Positions 10,170 through 22,408 of a stretch of 64,000 bases of DNA are shown piece after piece. The translations under genes were made by a program, and so were the position numbers. How positions within the stretch are numbered: the stretch's first letter is position 1; each line of letters opens with the position of its first letter. The stretch covers positions 83,874-147,873 of the forward strand of contig NZ_LNNB01000018.1 of NCBI RefSeq assembly GCF_001747895.1. Reading direction: 5' to 3'. The notes under the pieces were generated by a model, which saw nothing but the letters and a program-made list of their open reading frames with translations, ran no database searches and was not told the origin of the DNA. Origin of the DNA: Staphylococcus equorum (GTDB lineage Bacteria; Bacillota; Bacilli; Staphylococcales; Staphylococcaceae).

Positions 10170-12875
10170 TTATTCTTCTTCGTTGTCATCGCTATCTGCA
10201 TTATCGATATCTTCGTTAACACGATCCATAAAGTCTTCTCTTACTTCTTTACGGCCATCTTCTTCAGAGTTGTCATCTTCAACTTCTGTATGGATACCAT
10301 TACCTGGTGTGTTATCTTCTACAACCGCTTCATCACTTGATGACGCATCTTGTGATTCAGAATCCGTTGTTTGAGCATTTGTTAAACCTGATTCAGTTGT
10401 TCCAGATTCTTCAGTTGCTTCAACTTCTTCTTCATCTTCTTCGTTTACTATAGCTACAGTAGATACAAATTGGTTATCATCTAATTTGATTAATCTCACA
10501 CCTTGGGCTGCACGACCATTTTGTGAAATGTCATTTACATCAATACGAATAATAACACCAGAATTTGTTACAACCATCAAGTCTTCTTCTCCTGTGACTG
10601 ATGTTATACAAACAATATTACCATTACGCTCAGTAATCGTAGCAGTCTTAATACCTTTACCACCACGGTTTGATAATCTGTAATCTCCTACAGGTGTACG
10701 TTTACCGTAACCATTTTCAGTAACGACTAGGATTTCATCATCTTGTTCCGCTTTAGTAACATCTAAGCCGACAACTTTATCGCCTTCTCTAAGCGTAATA
10801 CCTTTCACACCTGCTGCTGTACGACCAAGTGGACGTAATGCAGTTTCGTGGAAGCGAATTAATGACGCATGCGCAGTACCGATAAGAATATCAGTTTCAC
10901 CGTCTGTAAGACGTACTGCAATCAATTCATCATCATCTTTAAAGTTGATAGCAATCTTACCGTTTCTGTTTATGCGTGAGAAGTTGCTTAACGCAGAACG
11001 TTTAACTCTACCTTTTAGTGTTGCAAATACAAGGTAATCTTCTTCACTTTCTAAATCTTTAACGGCAATCATTGTACTGATAGATTCATCACTATCTAAC
11101 TCTATGGCATTGACTACTGGAATACCTTTAGACTGACGTGAGAGTTCTGGTACTTCATAACCTTTAAGTTTATAAACACGACCTTTATTCGTAAAGAATA
11201 AAACGTGATCATGCGTGCTTAACGTTACAAGTTGGCTAACGAAGTCTTCTTCGAGCGTGTTCATACCTTGTACACCACGACCACCACGGTGTTGTGATCT
11301 ATATGTTGAAACAGGTAGACGTTTAATATAGTTATTATGACTTAATGTAATAACAATTTGTTCTTCAGGGATTAAGTCTTCATCCTCAATATTATCAAGG
11401 CCACCAAGTTGAATTTCAGTTTTACGTTCGTCACCAAAACGATCACGAACATCAATGAGTTCATCACGCACGATTTGTAAAAGCTTTTCTTCATCTGCAA
11501 GAATTGCTTTTAACTCTTCAATATAAGCAATTAAATCATTGTATTCTGATTCAATCTTATCGCGTTCTAAACCAGTTAAACGTCTTAAACGCATATCTAA
11601 TATTGCTTGAGCTTGGCGTTCAGTTAACTTAAATTGCTCTTGCAAGCTTGCCATCGCAATTTTGTCGTTATCTGATTCACGTATTACTCTAATGATTTCA
11701 TCAATATGATCCAGTGCAATTCTTAAACCTTCTAAAATATGTGCACGGTCTAATGCTTTTTTCAAGTTGTATTCAGTACGTCTTCTTACAACTATTTTTT
11801 GATGATCTAAGTATTCAACCAATGCTTCTTTAAGCGTGATAAGTCTCGGTCTACCATTTACCAATGCAATCATGTTTACACCAAATGATGTTTGTAATGG
11901 CGTTTGTTTATACAAGTTATTTAGAACAACACTTGCGTTTGCGTCTTTACGAACATCAATTACGACACGTACACCTGTACGTAAACTTGTTTCATCACGT
12001 AAATCTGTAATACCTTCTATCTTTTTATCTCGAGCTAATTCAGCGATTTTTTCTATCATACGCGCTTTATTGACTTGATAAGGTACTTCAGTCACTACGA
12101 TACGTTGACGTCCGCCACCGCGCTCTTCTATTTCAGCACGAGAACGCATTATAACTGAACCACGTCCAGTTTCAAATGCACGACGGATGCCACTTTTACC
12201 AAGAATTAAAGCGCCTGTAGGGAAATCAGGACCTTGGACATCTTCCATTAATTCAGAAATAGTGATGTCAGGGTTATAACTTAAACTTAATACGCCGTTA
12301 ATAACTTCTGTTAAGTTATGCGGTGGAATATTAGTAGCCATACCAACAGCAATACCCGAAGCACCGTTAACTAATAAGTTCGGGAACCTTGATGGTAAGA
12401 CTGACGGCTCTCTTTCATTACCATCATAGTTATCTATGAAATCAATTGTATTTTTGTTAAGGTCTCTCAACATTTCAAGCGTGATTTTAGACATACGTGC
12501 TTCTGTATAACGCATCGCAGCAGCACCATCGCCATCCATTGAACCAAAGTTACCTTGACCATCAATTAAAGGATATCGATAGCTGAAGTCCTGCGCCATT
12601 CTTACCATTGCTTCATAAATCGATGAGTCACCGTGTGGGTGATATTTACCCATTACGTCCCCAACGATACGTGCAGATTTTTTATATGATTTGTCAGGTG
12701 TCATACCTTGTTCATGTAATCCGTATAATATACGTCGATGTACTGGTTTTAATCCATCTCTAACGTCTGGCAAAGCACGTGAGACAATAACGCTCATCGC
12801 ATAATCTAAGAACGATTCGCGCATTTCATTGGTTATATTTCGTTCATTAATTCTTGATTCAGGTAGTTCAGCCAT
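10170..12875 (-). CDS. gyrA: DNA gyrase subunit A
   Basis: Breakage-reunion subunit of gyrase, which introduces negative supercoils with GyrB. It has 901 aa. The quinolone-resistance region [10 protein letters not shown] has Ser84, Ser85 and Glu88, the unmutated residues in S. aureus numbering; the catalytic Tyr is residue 123 (AMRYTEARM). The C-terminal beta-pinwheel carries the GyrA box QRGGKG-type motif as NRGGKG. The last ~90 residues are very acidic and Ser-rich. The frame opens at 12893, but the ATG at 12875 (MAELPES) is the real start because AAGGAGG lies eight bases before it. It lies 36 nt after gyrB, last gene of the yaaA-recF-gyrB-gyrA operon. Confidence 0.98.
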   Translation of the reverse strand: MAELPESRINERNITNEMRESFLDYAMSVIVSRALPDVRDGLKPVHRRILYGLHEQGMTPDKSYKKSARIVGDVMGKYHPHGDSSIYEAMVRMAQDFSYRYPLIDGQGNFGSMDGDGAAAMRYTEARMSKITLEMLRDLNKNTIDFIDNYDGNEREPSVLPSRFPNLLVNGASGIAVGMATNIPPHNLTEVINGVLSLSYNPDITISELMEDVQGPDFPTGALILGKSGIRRAFETGRGSVIMRSRAEIEERGGGRQRIVVTEVPYQVNKARMIEKIAELARDKKIEGITDLRDETSLRTGVRVVIDVRKDANASVVLNNLYKQTPLQTSFGVNMIALVNGRPRLITLKEALVEYLDHQKIVVRRRTEYNLKKALDRAHILEGLRIALDHIDEIIRVIRESDNDKIAMASLQEQFKLTERQAQAILDMRLRRLTGLERDKIESEYNDLIAYIEELKAILADEEKLLQIVRDELIDVRDRFGDERKTEIQLGGLDNIEDEDLIPEEQIVITLSHNNYIKRLPVSTYRSQHRGGRGVQGMNTLEEDFVSQLVTLSTHDHVLFFTNKGRVYKLKGYEVPELSRQSKGIPVVNAIELDSDESISTMIAVKDLESEEDYLVFATLKGRVKRSALSNFSRINRNGKIAINFKDDDELIAVRLTDGETDILIGTAHASLIRFHETALRPLGRTAAGVKGITLREGDKVVGLDVTKAEQDDEILVVTENGYGKRTPVGDYRLSNRGGKGIKTATITERNGNIVCITSVTGEEDLMVVTNSGVIIRIDVNDISQNGRAAQGVRLIKLDDNQFVSTVAIVNEEDEEEVEATEESGTTESGLTNAQTTDSESQDASSSDEAVVEDNTPGNGIHTEVEDDNSEEDGRKEVREDFMDRVNEDIDNADSDDNEEE

Positions 12876-12910
12876 CAAGATATCCTCCTTCAAAAATTCA
12901 GTTCATTGTA

Positions 12911-14851
<1,941 letters not shown>

Positions 14852-14854
14852 CTA

Positions 14855-15970
14855 TTACTTTATAATTTCGCCTTGGTTAATGCGATAAAGTTTAGCGTTC
14901 TTCATAATTTCATGCTCTATACCGTCGACTGATGTTGTAGTTACAAAAGTCTGCACTTTATGTTGAATTGTGCTTAATAAATGCGATTGACGTGAATCAT
15001 CTAATTCACTTAATACATCATCTAGCAATAAGATAGGGTACTCTCCTACTTCGATATTCATTAACTCGATTTCTGCGAGTTTTATCGATAAAGCAGTAGT
15101 CCGTTGTTGGCCTTGAGAGCCATACGTCTGAGCATCCATATCATTTACATTGAAACCTAAATCATCTCTGTGAGGGCCGTATAAACAAACGCCTCTATCT
15201 TTCTCACGTTCCATATTGTCATTGAGTAAAGTTAAGACTTCTTCTAAGCGTTCCGTCTCACTTTTCTCTTCATTGTCGAGTTTTATACTAGGCAAATATT
15301 TTAATGACAACGTCTCACGCTCGTCCGTTATTCCAGAATGGATAGGCTTAGCTAGTGATTCAAGTTCTTTAATAAAATGTTCACGTCTGAGCGTAATTTT
15401 GAGTGCATACGCTGCAAATTGTTGATTTAAGACATCTAGCATTGTGCTGTCTGTCTTTTGACCATATTGCAGTTGCTTCAAATAATTATTTTTTTGTTTT
15501 AAAATTCGCTGGTACTGGGACAAATCATTTAAGTATACTGCAGAAATTTGTCCAAGCTCCATATCTATAAATCTGCGTCTAATTTGTGGTGATCCTTTGA
15601 CAATATTTAAATCTTCAGGCGCAAACAATACGACGTTCAAGTGACCAATATATTGAGTCAGTCTACTTTGTTCCAAGTGATTAATTTTAACTTGCTTACC
15701 TTTTTTGGTTATAAACATCGTTAAAGGCATTTCACCGTATCTATAACTAAGTTCACCTTCTATTTTAGCATAGTCCATACCGAAACGTATAAGTTCCTTG
15801 TCATTGGACGTTCTATGACTTTTAGCCAATGCTAATGTATAAATAGATTCAAGGAGGTTTGTCTTCCCTTGTGCATTCTCGCCAATCAATATATTGACCT
15901 CTGGATGACAATCAAGGGTAACTGAATCATAGTTACGATAATTTTCTATCTGGAGTGTCTTTAATCTCAT
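14855..15970 (-). CDS. recF: RecF, recombination mediator / gap repair protein
   Basis: SMC-like ATPase that helps load RecA at DNA gaps. The 371 aa are the usual length. The Walker A motif [13 protein letters not shown] starts near residue 30, the signature region is [13 protein letters not shown] near 282-294, and Walker B is [14 protein letters not shown] near 309-322. The start overlaps the stop of yaaA by 4 bp (ATGA). Confidence 0.97.
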   Translation of the reverse strand: MRLKTLQIENYRNYDSVTLDCHPEVNILIGENAQGKTNLLESIYTLALAKSHRTSNDKELIRFGMDYAKIEGELSYRYGEMPLTMFITKKGKQVKINHLEQSRLTQYIGHLNVVLFAPEDLNIVKGSPQIRRRFIDMELGQISAVYLNDLSQYQRILKQKNNYLKQLQYGQKTDSTMLDVLNQQFAAYALKITLRREHFIKELESLAKPIHSGITDERETLSLKYLPSIKLDNEEKSETERLEEVLTLLNDNMEREKDRGVCLYGPHRDDLGFNVNDMDAQTYGSQGQQRTTALSIKLAEIELMNIEVGEYPILLLDDVLSELDDSRQSHLLSTIQHKVQTFVTTTSVDGIEHEIMKNAKLYRINQGEIIK

Positions 15971-16200
15971 TCTTCACCTTGATGTAAAATAACAAATGAA
16001 CCGACTTCTGGTATGACAATGCTATCTTGATGGTTTAACTTTTTACCGCGACGTGTTTCACGTTCGTCATTTATCAAGACATCAAAATCTTGTAAGAACC
16101 ATTTTGCTTGTCCGCCAGATTCGATAATACCTTCTGTCTTTAGAAATTGCCCTAAAGTAATGTCTCCATCAACGATTACCTCTTCAACCAAATCAATCAC
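15967..16200 (-). CDS. yaaA: YaaA, S4 RNA-binding domain protein
   Basis: A 77-aa protein built almost entirely of one S4 domain ([20 protein letters not shown] and the RRGKKL motif). It always sits between dnaN and recF in Firmicutes; B. subtilis YaaA is linked to ribosome maturation. The start is either GTG at 16200 (alignment with the S. aureus protein beginning MI.LV.EV supports it) or a TTG at 16191 with GGAG spaced 7 nt. It is the first gene of the recF-gyrBA operon. Confidence 0.9.
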   Translation of the reverse strand: MIDLVEEVIVDGDITLGQFLKTEGIIESGGQAKWFLQDFDVLINDERETRRGKKLNHQDSIVIPEVGSFVILHQGEE

Positions 16201-16678
16201 TCCGTTTCTTTTAAGCTCACTAATATATTATACCTTTTTTCACGAAAAATTTCATGTAAAATACAGCATGTAAGCGTATTCTTCTAACTAATTTTCACTT
16301 CTTTTTAATAATTATGTACAAAGCCCGTTATAGCGGTTGTTTTACATGTAATATTATATCAAATTTCGAGTGATTTTATTCTGTTTTTTTGATTCTCTAT
16401 CAATAAGTTCCAAATTTAATATGAAATTAGAGCAGCATTTTTAATATGTGCGATTTAAAATGACATTTAAAGCGTGTTTTAGACGCGTTATAAAATTTTA
16501 TTGAAATACCCTAACAATTAACAATAAATGCTTATATTTAATCGCTCAGTGCCTTTAAAAATGAAATATACCTCTTAAAATACTTCTGAAATTTATTTTT
16601 TTCGTAAAAAGTGTCCCCTGCTTTATTTATATACACGTATATAGACAAGCGATTACTTTTGAATTTAAAAATTAAAAG
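16201..16678 (-). promoter_or_regulatory. Leader/promoter region of the yaaA-recF-gyrB-gyrA operon
   Basis: Non-coding gap of about 480 bp between dnaN and yaaA, very AT-rich. On the minus strand a good -10 box TATAAT lies at 16227-16232 (GGTATAATA), and a second TATAAT with flanking AT occurs near 16358. The -35 elements are weak. A cre-like 15-mer lies between them (16268-16282). No open frame of interest is present. Which promoter is used cannot be told from the sequence. Confidence 0.5.
16268..16282 (+). promoter_or_regulatory. Candidate cre (CcpA) site before yaaA
   Basis: The plus strand reads ATGTAAGCGTATTCT, matching every fixed base of WTGNAANCGNWNNCW. It is 36 bp upstream of the putative -10 box of the yaaA-gyrA operon. 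CcpA control of gyrase genes is not established, so a chance match is possible. Confidence 0.35.
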
Positions 16679-16710
16679 AAAAAACCCCAGACAAAATAAA
16701 TTGTCTAGGG
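16675..16710 (-). terminator. Terminator after dnaN
   Basis: The minus strand reads CCCTAGACAA-TTTATT-TTGTCTGGGG followed by T6, a 10-bp stem with one G-U pair, starting 16 nt after the dnaN stop. It isolates dnaA-dnaN from yaaA onward. Confidence 0.92.
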
Positions 16711-16725
16711 ATAAGTTATTAAGTT

Positions 16726-17856
16726 CTAATATGTTCTGATTGGCAGAATTAATTGTGTTACTGAATCATCGTCTTTGGGTTTTAAAATAAATGGTTTCAT
16801 TGTGCCAAAGAATTCTATTTCGACTTCGTCATTATCGATTGCTTTTAATGCATCCATCATATATTTCGAGTTGAATGAAATCTTCAAGTTGCCACCATCA
16901 ACGTTACTTGCTTTAACGTCTTCATTTACGGTACCAATTTCAGGAGATGTTGAAGATAATTCTACTAATTCATTACCAGTACTTAATTTAATAACGTTAT
17001 TGCCACCTTCACGTGCTAATAATGATGCACGATCGATTGCATGATAGAATTCACCGTTATTAATGCCTAATTTAATTTCGTAATTCTCTGGGAATAAACG
17101 AGATGTATCAGGATAATGACCTTCTAATAAACGTGAAATAAAGTTCACATTGCCAACTTTGAATAGTACTTGGTTTGATGCAAAGAAGATATCAATCTCT
17201 TCTTCACTATCTGTCATTATTTTATTTAACTCTGATAATGCCTTACCTGGAATGATGACATTTTTATTTTCAGACTCATCTTCTAATACCACTTTTCTTA
17301 CAGCCAAGCGGTGTGAATCAGTAGCCGTGCATATTAATTCACTATCTTGTATAAGCCAGTTAACACCAGTGAGTACTGGGCGTGTTTCTGAGGTGGACAC
17401 TGCGAAATTCGTCTGTGCTATCACGTTTTTAAGTACTTTTACAGATAATTGAATCGCATCATCGCGAGAAACTTGCGGTAACAATGGGTATTGATCTGGA
17501 TCTAAACCACTTAAGTTAAATTCAGAATGACCTGAAGTAATTAGTGTTTGAAATTGTTCATTTGTAGAAAGTTTTACTTCTTTACCAGGTAATTTTTTAA
17601 TGATGTCTACGAAGAAACGACCAGGGAGTACGACTGATCCAGTTTCTGCAACTTCTATAATGTCTTCACCATCAACTTGTTTAGGTATAGTGATTTCGAT
17701 AGATATTTCTGAGTCAGAACCAGTAAGTATCACTTCGTTATTTTTAACTTCAATTTTTATACCAGTTAATATTGGTAATGTAGTTCTTGGTGAGATGGCT
17801 TTTAATGTGTCATTTAATTGAGCAATAAAATAATCTCTTCTTATTGTGAATTCCAT
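16726..17856 (-). CDS. dnaN: DNA polymerase III beta subunit (sliding clamp)
   Basis: Ring-shaped processivity clamp for DNA polymerase, 376 aa, the usual length. It has three repeated clamp folds, starts MEFTIRRDYF, and ends with the characteristic LILPIRTY. The ATG at 17856 is preceded by AAGGAG. It lies 247 bp after dnaA in the same direction; this gap holds part of the origin. The region 17600-17700 encodes ETGSVVLPGRFF, conserved in staphylococcal clamps. Confidence 0.98.
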   Translation of the reverse strand: MEFTIRRDYFIAQLNDTLKAISPRTTLPILTGIKIEVKNNEVILTGSDSEISIEITIPKQVDGEDIIEVAETGSVVLPGRFFVDIIKKLPGKEVKLSTNEQFQTLITSGHSEFNLSGLDPDQYPLLPQVSRDDAIQLSVKVLKNVIAQTNFAVSTSETRPVLTGVNWLIQDSELICTATDSHRLAVRKVVLEDESENKNVIIPGKALSELNKIMTDSEEEIDIFFASNQVLFKVGNVNFISRLLEGHYPDTSRLFPENYEIKLGINNGEFYHAIDRASLLAREGGNNVIKLSTGNELVELSSTSPEIGTVNEDVKASNVDGGNLKISFNSKYMMDALKAIDNDEVEIEFFGTMKPFILKPKDDDSVTQLILPIRTY

Positions 17857-17879
17857 CTAATTTTCAAACTCCTTCCAGT

Positions 17880-18032
17880 CGTTTATATATAAATTATATA
17901 GGTTTTAAAACAGTAGTAATAGTAGTAGGGCTTGTGGATTACGGGATAACTTATATGAATTCAGGTGTGGCATTATTTAACGACTGTGGATAACTTGTGC
18001 ACAGTGTGTATGACTTTTACACATTATCCACA
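17880..18032. other. oriC, dnaA-dnaN part: unwinding element, DnaA-trios, DnaA boxes
   Basis: The plus strand holds, in order, an AT-only stretch (17880-17910), five consecutive DnaA-trio triplets TAG-TAA-TAG-TAG-TAG (17914-17928), GG, then DnaA boxes: TGTGGATTA (17933-17941, one mismatch), TGTGGATAA (17985-17993) and TTATCCACA (18024-18032). This reproduces the B. subtilis arrangement in which DnaA loads from the box onto the trio strand and opens the adjacent AT-rich DNA. The melted region is therefore expected at 17880-17910. Confidence 0.88.
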
Positions 18033-18103
18033 ATTCTCCAAAATTTATCGTTACTACGTTATTCCTCAATTTTCCTACAATTAATCTGTTATAGTACAGT
18101 TTT

Positions 18104-19471
18104 TTATTGATTTCTAATTTCTTTTTCCAAGTTTTCAAGTTCTTGTTTAAAAGTTGAATCACTACTTACTTCTTTAGCTATTTTCTCATGCGCATGGATA
18201 ACAGTAGTATGATCACGGCCACCAAACTCTTCACCAATTTTAGGTAATGAGAAATCAGTTAGCTCACGTGATAAGTACATTGCAATTTGGCGCGGATAGG
18301 CAATGGATTTTGTACGTTTTTTAGCACTAAAATCTTCAATTCTCACGTTATAGTATTGTCCAACTATCTTTTGAATATCCTGAATCGTAATTTTTTTCGA
18401 TTTTGGCGCTTGGATAATATCTTTTAACGCTGCAGCAGTTAATTCAGTTGTAATCGGTTGGCCTTGAAGTTTAGAAAATGCTAATACACGAGTGAGTGCA
18501 CCTTCAAGTTCACGAATATTAGACTGGATTTGATTAGCAATATAAGTTAATGCTTCAGTTGGAATATTTAAATTTTCTTCTCCAATTTTTTTCTGCAAAA
18601 TAGCCATTCTTGTTTCGTAATCAGGAGGCGTAATATCAACGATTAATCCCCATTCAAAGCGAGAACGCAAACGATCTTCTAATTTAGCAATTTCTTTCGG
18701 TGGTCTATCACTCGAAATAACAATTTGTTTGTTTGCTTGATGTAATTCATTAAAAGTATGGAAGAATTCTTCTTGTGTTTGCTCTTTATTTTGGATGAAT
18801 TGAATATCATCTATTAATAAAACGTCAATATTACGGTATTTTTCTCTAAAACGCTCAGTTTTATTATCACGAATAGATTTAATAAATTCATTAGTAAATT
18901 TTTCACTAGACGTGTAAATAACTTTAGCATCAGGATTATTTTCTAATACATAATGACCAATCGCATGCATTAGATGCGTTTTTCCTAAACCAACGCCACC
19001 ATAAATGAAAAGCGGGTTATAGGCTTGAGCAGGTGCTTCGGCAACAGCGAGACTTGCTGCATGAGGAAATCTATTGCCAGGTCCGATCACAAATGTATCA
19101 AAAGTATTGTGTGTATTGAATTGTTCGCCGCCAATGACAGCTTCATCTACACCCGGTGTATACTTTTTCTTTTGTGGAACGTCTGGATTCGTGTGTTGAT
19201 TCTCACCTGATTTTAAACTCTCTAATTGATCTTCAGAATAGAAAACTGGCATAATTTCATGACCGATTGCCTCATATAATGCAGTTTGAATAATTTCAAC
19301 ATAATGCGTTTTTAACCAATTGGCAACAAATGGATCATCGATAACAACAATGGCTTCATCATTTTGCAATGAGTAAAGCTTAGTATCTTTAAGGAAAGTT
19401 TGATAGCTAGGATAACTTACTTTCTCTTGAGCCAAGGTTAGGACTTTTTCCCAAATTTCTTTTTCTGACAT
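18104..19471 (-). CDS. dnaA: Chromosomal replication initiator DnaA
   Basis: AAA+ initiator that binds DnaA boxes and melts the origin. The 455-aa protein has an N-terminal domain I ([14 protein letters not shown]), a linker, then AAA+ with Walker [10 protein letters not shown] and Walker [10 protein letters not shown], arginine finger region RLRSRFEWG, and the C-terminal box-binding helix with the signature [15 protein letters not shown]. The frame opens at 19486 with TTG, but that codon overlaps the Shine-Dalgarno GTTGGAG; the ATG at 19471, nine bases after it, is the start. DnaA boxes on both sides suggest autoregulation. Confidence 0.98.
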   Translation of the reverse strand: MSEKEIWEKVLTLAQEKVSYPSYQTFLKDTKLYSLQNDEAIVVIDDPFVANWLKTHYVEIIQTALYEAIGHEIMPVFYSEDQLESLKSGENQHTNPDVPQKKKYTPGVDEAVIGGEQFNTHNTFDTFVIGPGNRFPHAASLAVAEAPAQAYNPLFIYGGVGLGKTHLMHAIGHYVLENNPDAKVIYTSSEKFTNEFIKSIRDNKTERFREKYRNIDVLLIDDIQFIQNKEQTQEEFFHTFNELHQANKQIVISSDRPPKEIAKLEDRLRSRFEWGLIVDITPPDYETRMAILQKKIGEENLNIPTEALTYIANQIQSNIRELEGALTRVLAFSKLQGQPITTELTAAALKDIIQAPKSKKITIQDIQKIVGQYYNVRIEDFSAKKRTKSIAYPRQIAMYLSRELTDFSLPKIGEEFGGRDHTTVIHAHEKIAKEVSSDSTFKQELENLEKEIRNQ

Positions 19472-19505
19472 ATGAATAAACTCCAACTTTCATAAATTTT
19501 AAAAG

Positions 19506-19810
19506 TTATACACAAAAACAACAGGTATAAATGAGACTAATCACAGCATGTTGATAATTATCCACAAGTTACACACAATCGGTGGATAACTATTTACTCC
19601 CTATGATTTATACACAGCTGTTTAGTATATAATTCAATAAAGTAAACCCTGTATCTATCAATATTTACATGACTTATCCACACAATTATACTTTTTAACA
19701 ATGACCAATGTCAAATGACTGTGAATATGTTGTTAAAACGTAGATGACCTTGTTAATAACATATATATTATCCACAAAAATAGAAACCGTGACTGTGCAT
19801 AAGTGGATAA
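19506..19810. other. oriC, upstream cluster of DnaA boxes
   Basis: The gap between dnaA and rpmH carries many DnaA boxes. Perfect TTATCCACA at 19558-19566, 19674-19682 and 19768-19776; TTATACACA at 19506-19514 and 19608-19616; one-mismatch inverse boxes at 19581-19589 (GGTGGATAA), 19794-19802 (TGTGCATAA) and 19802-19810 (AGTGGATAA). Together with the dnaA-dnaN element this forms a bipartite origin. The dnaA promoter must lie within this cluster. Confidence 0.9.
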
Positions 19811-20053
19811 CTTTGAGGAATAAACAGTATAACAAAAATCGAACCATTTGTGAGCTTGGGAAATAATTTATAAAGATTGTATGGAAAATGTATAATGAAA
19901 AATGAAGGATAATGCGGATTGTTTTTTAGATAGTAATGTTTCTACTATAATAGGGGAGGTTAGACAATTTATAATCCAACACTTCCTTATATGTAATTAA
20001 ATTGGGAAGTATTTTTAAATTGCCTATAAAATTGCAAAGACTCAAATTGATGC

Positions 20054-20082
20054 TTGCTTTATAAAATATATTTTGTTATATT
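20054..20082 (+). promoter_or_regulatory. Probable sigma-A promoter of rpmH-rnpA
   Basis: TTGCTT (20054-20059), 17-bp spacer, TATATT (20077-20082), about 125 bp before rpmH. The region 19811-20207 otherwise holds only weak hairpins (for example ACTTCC/GGAAGT near 19980-20010) and no coding frame I would support. Confidence 0.5.
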
Positions 20083-20207
20083 GTAGAAGTTGCTTGAATT
20101 ATGACTAGAAATTAATAACAGTTAAATCAAGACTTAAGAGCAGAAGCGTATATTAATTTATCTATTATAATAGTTAGATAACCGAATAAAGATGGAGGTG
20201 TTTTTGC

Positions 20208-20345
20208 ATGGTAAAACGTACTTATCAACCAAATAAACGTAAACATAGTAAAGTTCATGGTTTCAGAAAACGCATGAGCACAAAAAATGGTCGTAAAGTT
20301 TTGGCGCGTCGTCGTCGTAAAGGCCGTAAAGTACTATCAGCATAA
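20208..20345 (+). CDS. rpmH: 50S ribosomal protein L34
   Basis: A 45-aa, strongly basic ribosomal protein beginning [13 protein letters not shown] and ending GRKVLSA, the full L34 family length. The ATG at 20208 follows GATGGAGGTG. It is the first gene on the plus-strand side of the origin, ahead of rnpA as in nearly all bacteria. Confidence 0.98.
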
Positions 20346-20376
20346 GATCACTGACTCATCAGTGGTCTTTTTTTTG
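20345..20376 (+). terminator. Hairpin with T-run after rpmH
   Basis: AGATCACTGA / TCAGTGGTCT stem (20345-20354 with 20359-20368) followed by eight T. It can end most rpmH transcripts and so make rnpA expression depend on readthrough or its own promoter. Confidence 0.85.
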
Positions 20377-20502
20377 GTTTTAATGAAGGAAAATGACAGG
20401 AAATTACGTTAATTTTCGTTAGTAATTTAAGAAAATTAATGATATAGATTAAACATATATATAAAACATAATACATCTAATGAAGAGATAAGTGAGTGAT
20501 GG

Positions 20503-20850
20503 TTGGTGGAAAAAGCGTATCGAATTAAAAAGAATGGTGATTTTCAATTTATTTATAAAAAAGGGAAATCAGTCGCTAACAGACAATTTGTAGTATACAC
20601 AAAACCCAACAAAAATTTAGAGCATTTCCGCTTAGGAATAAGTGTTTCTAAAAAAATAGGTAATGCTGTGGTTAGAACCCGTATTAAAAGAGCTATTCGT
20701 GAAAACTTCAAGATACACAAAGAAGATATGCTACCATTAGATATTGTGGTAATAGCGAGGCAGCCAGCTAAAGATATGGATACGCTACAAATTCAAGCGA
20801 GCCTTGAACATGTACTGAAAATAGCAAAGGCTTTTAATAAGCGCATCTAA
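20503..20850 (+). CDS. rnpA: Ribonuclease P protein component
   Basis: Small basic protein that assists the RNase P RNA in maturing tRNA 5' ends, 114-115 aa. The RNase P signature is RLGISVSKKIGNAVVRTRIKRAIRE near residues 46-70. The start is TTG at 20503 or GTG at 20506; both precede EKAYRIKKN, and neither has a strong Shine-Dalgarno. Confidence 0.95.
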   Translation: MVEKAYRIKKNGDFQFIYKKGKSVANRQFVVYTKPNKNLEHFRLGISVSKKIGNAVVRTRIKRAIRENFKIHKEDMLPLDIVVIARQPAKDMDTLQIQASLEHVLKIAKAFNKRI

Positions 20851-20946
20851 GTAGGGTGGGGGAAGTGGTTTATTAGACTACCGTTGGTCTAACTTCAGAC
20901 AACCCTAAGACTAACTGTGTATTTTTTCAATCAAGATATTCGCTTT

Positions 20947-20976
20947 TTGATAGGAAACTCTTTACAATATTATAAT
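20947..20976 (+). promoter_or_regulatory. Sigma-A promoter of the mnmE operon
   Basis: TTGATA (20947-20952), 18-bp spacer, TATAAT (20971-20976), 34 bp before mnmE. Good match to the housekeeping consensus and correctly oriented. Confidence 0.65.
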
Positions 20977-21009
20977 GATAAAATTTAGACAATAAAGGAG
21001 GCGAGATGG

Positions 21010-22392
21010 ATGATGGATTTAGATACAATAACGAGTATATCCACGCCAATGGGCGAAGGTGCGATAGGTATTGTACGTTTATCTGGTGCTGATGCAGTTA
21101 ACGTTGCTGACAAGTTATTTAAAGGAAAACAAAAACTTGCAGATGTAACATCTCATACAATTAATTATGGTCATATTATTGATCCAGAATCAGAAGAAAT
21201 TATAGAGGAAGTAATGGTTTCTGTGCTACGTGCACCGAAGACGTTTACGCGTGAAGATATTGTTGAAATCAACTGTCACGGTGGTATTTTAACAATTAAT
21301 AGAGTGCTTGAATTAACAATGAGTAATGGCGCACGTATGGCTGAACCGGGAGAATTTACAAAACGTGCATTCTTAAATGGACGTATTGATTTGTCTCAAG
21401 CAGAAGCAGTGATGGATTTTATTCGTTCTAAAACCGATCGTGCATCAAAAGTTGCAATGAATCAAATAGAAGGCCGTTTGAGTGATATGATTAAACGACA
21501 GCGACAATCCATTCTCGAAATCCTTGCACAAGTCGAAGTTAATATAGATTACCCAGAATATGATGACGTAGAGGACGCTACTACAGAATTTTTATTAGGT
21601 AAATCAAATGAAATTAAAGAAGAGATTAATAAATTATTAGAAACTGGTACGCAAGGTAAGATTATGAGGGAAGGCTTATCTACAGTAATTGTCGGTAGAC
21701 CGAATGTTGGTAAATCATCAATGCTCAATAATCTGATCCAAGATAATAAAGCTATTGTTACAGAAGTGCCAGGAACGACACGAGATACATTAGAAGAATA
21801 CGTTAACGTTCGAGGCGTACCACTAAGATTAGTAGACACAGCAGGTATTCGTGAAACTGAAGATATTGTAGAGCGCATAGGTGTTGAACGTTCCCGAAAA
21901 GCATTAGGCGAAGCAGACTTAATCTTATTTGTACTAAATTATAACGAAGCACTTTCTGAAGAAGACCGTAAACTTTATGAAGTGATTAAAAACGAAGATG
22001 CGATTGTTATTGTAAATAAAATGGATTTAGATAAACAATTAGATATAGATGAAGTTAAAGCAATGATTGGAGATATGCCGTTAATCCAAACTTCTATGTT
22101 GAAGCAAGAAGGAATAGATCAATTAGAAATACAAATTAGAGATTTATTCTTTGGTGGCGATGTTCAAAATCAAGATATGACGTATGTATCTAATTCAAGG
22201 CATATTTCATTATTAAAAGAGGCTAGAAATACAATTCAAGACGCAATAGATGCTGCAAAATCAGATATACCAATGGATATGATTCAAATTGACTTGACGA
22301 GAACTTGGGAAATATTAGGTGAAATCATCGGAGAATCCGCAAGCGACGAATTGATAGATCAATTATTTAGTCAGTTCTGTTTAGGAAAATAA
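21010..22392 (+). CDS. mnmE: MnmE, tRNA-modifying GTPase
   Basis: With MnmG it installs the (carboxymethyl)aminomethyl group at C5 of wobble uridine in certain tRNAs. 460 aa (459 from the ATG at 21013, which aligns with the S. aureus start MDLDTIT). It has an N-terminal folate-binding domain, a central G domain with [21 protein letters not shown] and NKMD, and the C-terminal catalytic CLGK. The Shine-Dalgarno AAAGGAGG is at 20995-21002. It is the first gene of a four-gene run ending in noc. Confidence 0.97.
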   Translation: MMDLDTITSISTPMGEGAIGIVRLSGADAVNVADKLFKGKQKLADVTSHTINYGHIIDPESEEIIEEVMVSVLRAPKTFTREDIVEINCHGGILTINRVLELTMSNGARMAEPGEFTKRAFLNGRIDLSQAEAVMDFIRSKTDRASKVAMNQIEGRLSDMIKRQRQSILEILAQVEVNIDYPEYDDVEDATTEFLLGKSNEIKEEINKLLETGTQGKIMREGLSTVIVGRPNVGKSSMLNNLIQDNKAIVTEVPGTTRDTLEEYVNVRGVPLRLVDTAGIRETEDIVERIGVERSRKALGEADLILFVLNYNEALSEEDRKLYEVIKNEDAIVIVNKMDLDKQLDIDEVKAMIGDMPLIQTSMLKQEGIDQLEIQIRDLFFGGDVQNQDMTYVSNSRHISLLKEARNTIQDAIDAAKSDIPMDMIQIDLTRTWEILGEIIGESASDELIDQLFSQFCLGK

Positions 22393-22408
22393 TAAGGAGG
22401 AAAATAGT

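Noticed and set aside
19960..20015. Small RNA or leader peptide before rpmH
   Set aside because: A GGGGAGG-like ribosome site and a weak ACTTCC/GGAAGT hairpin exist, but no start codon with an open frame follows.
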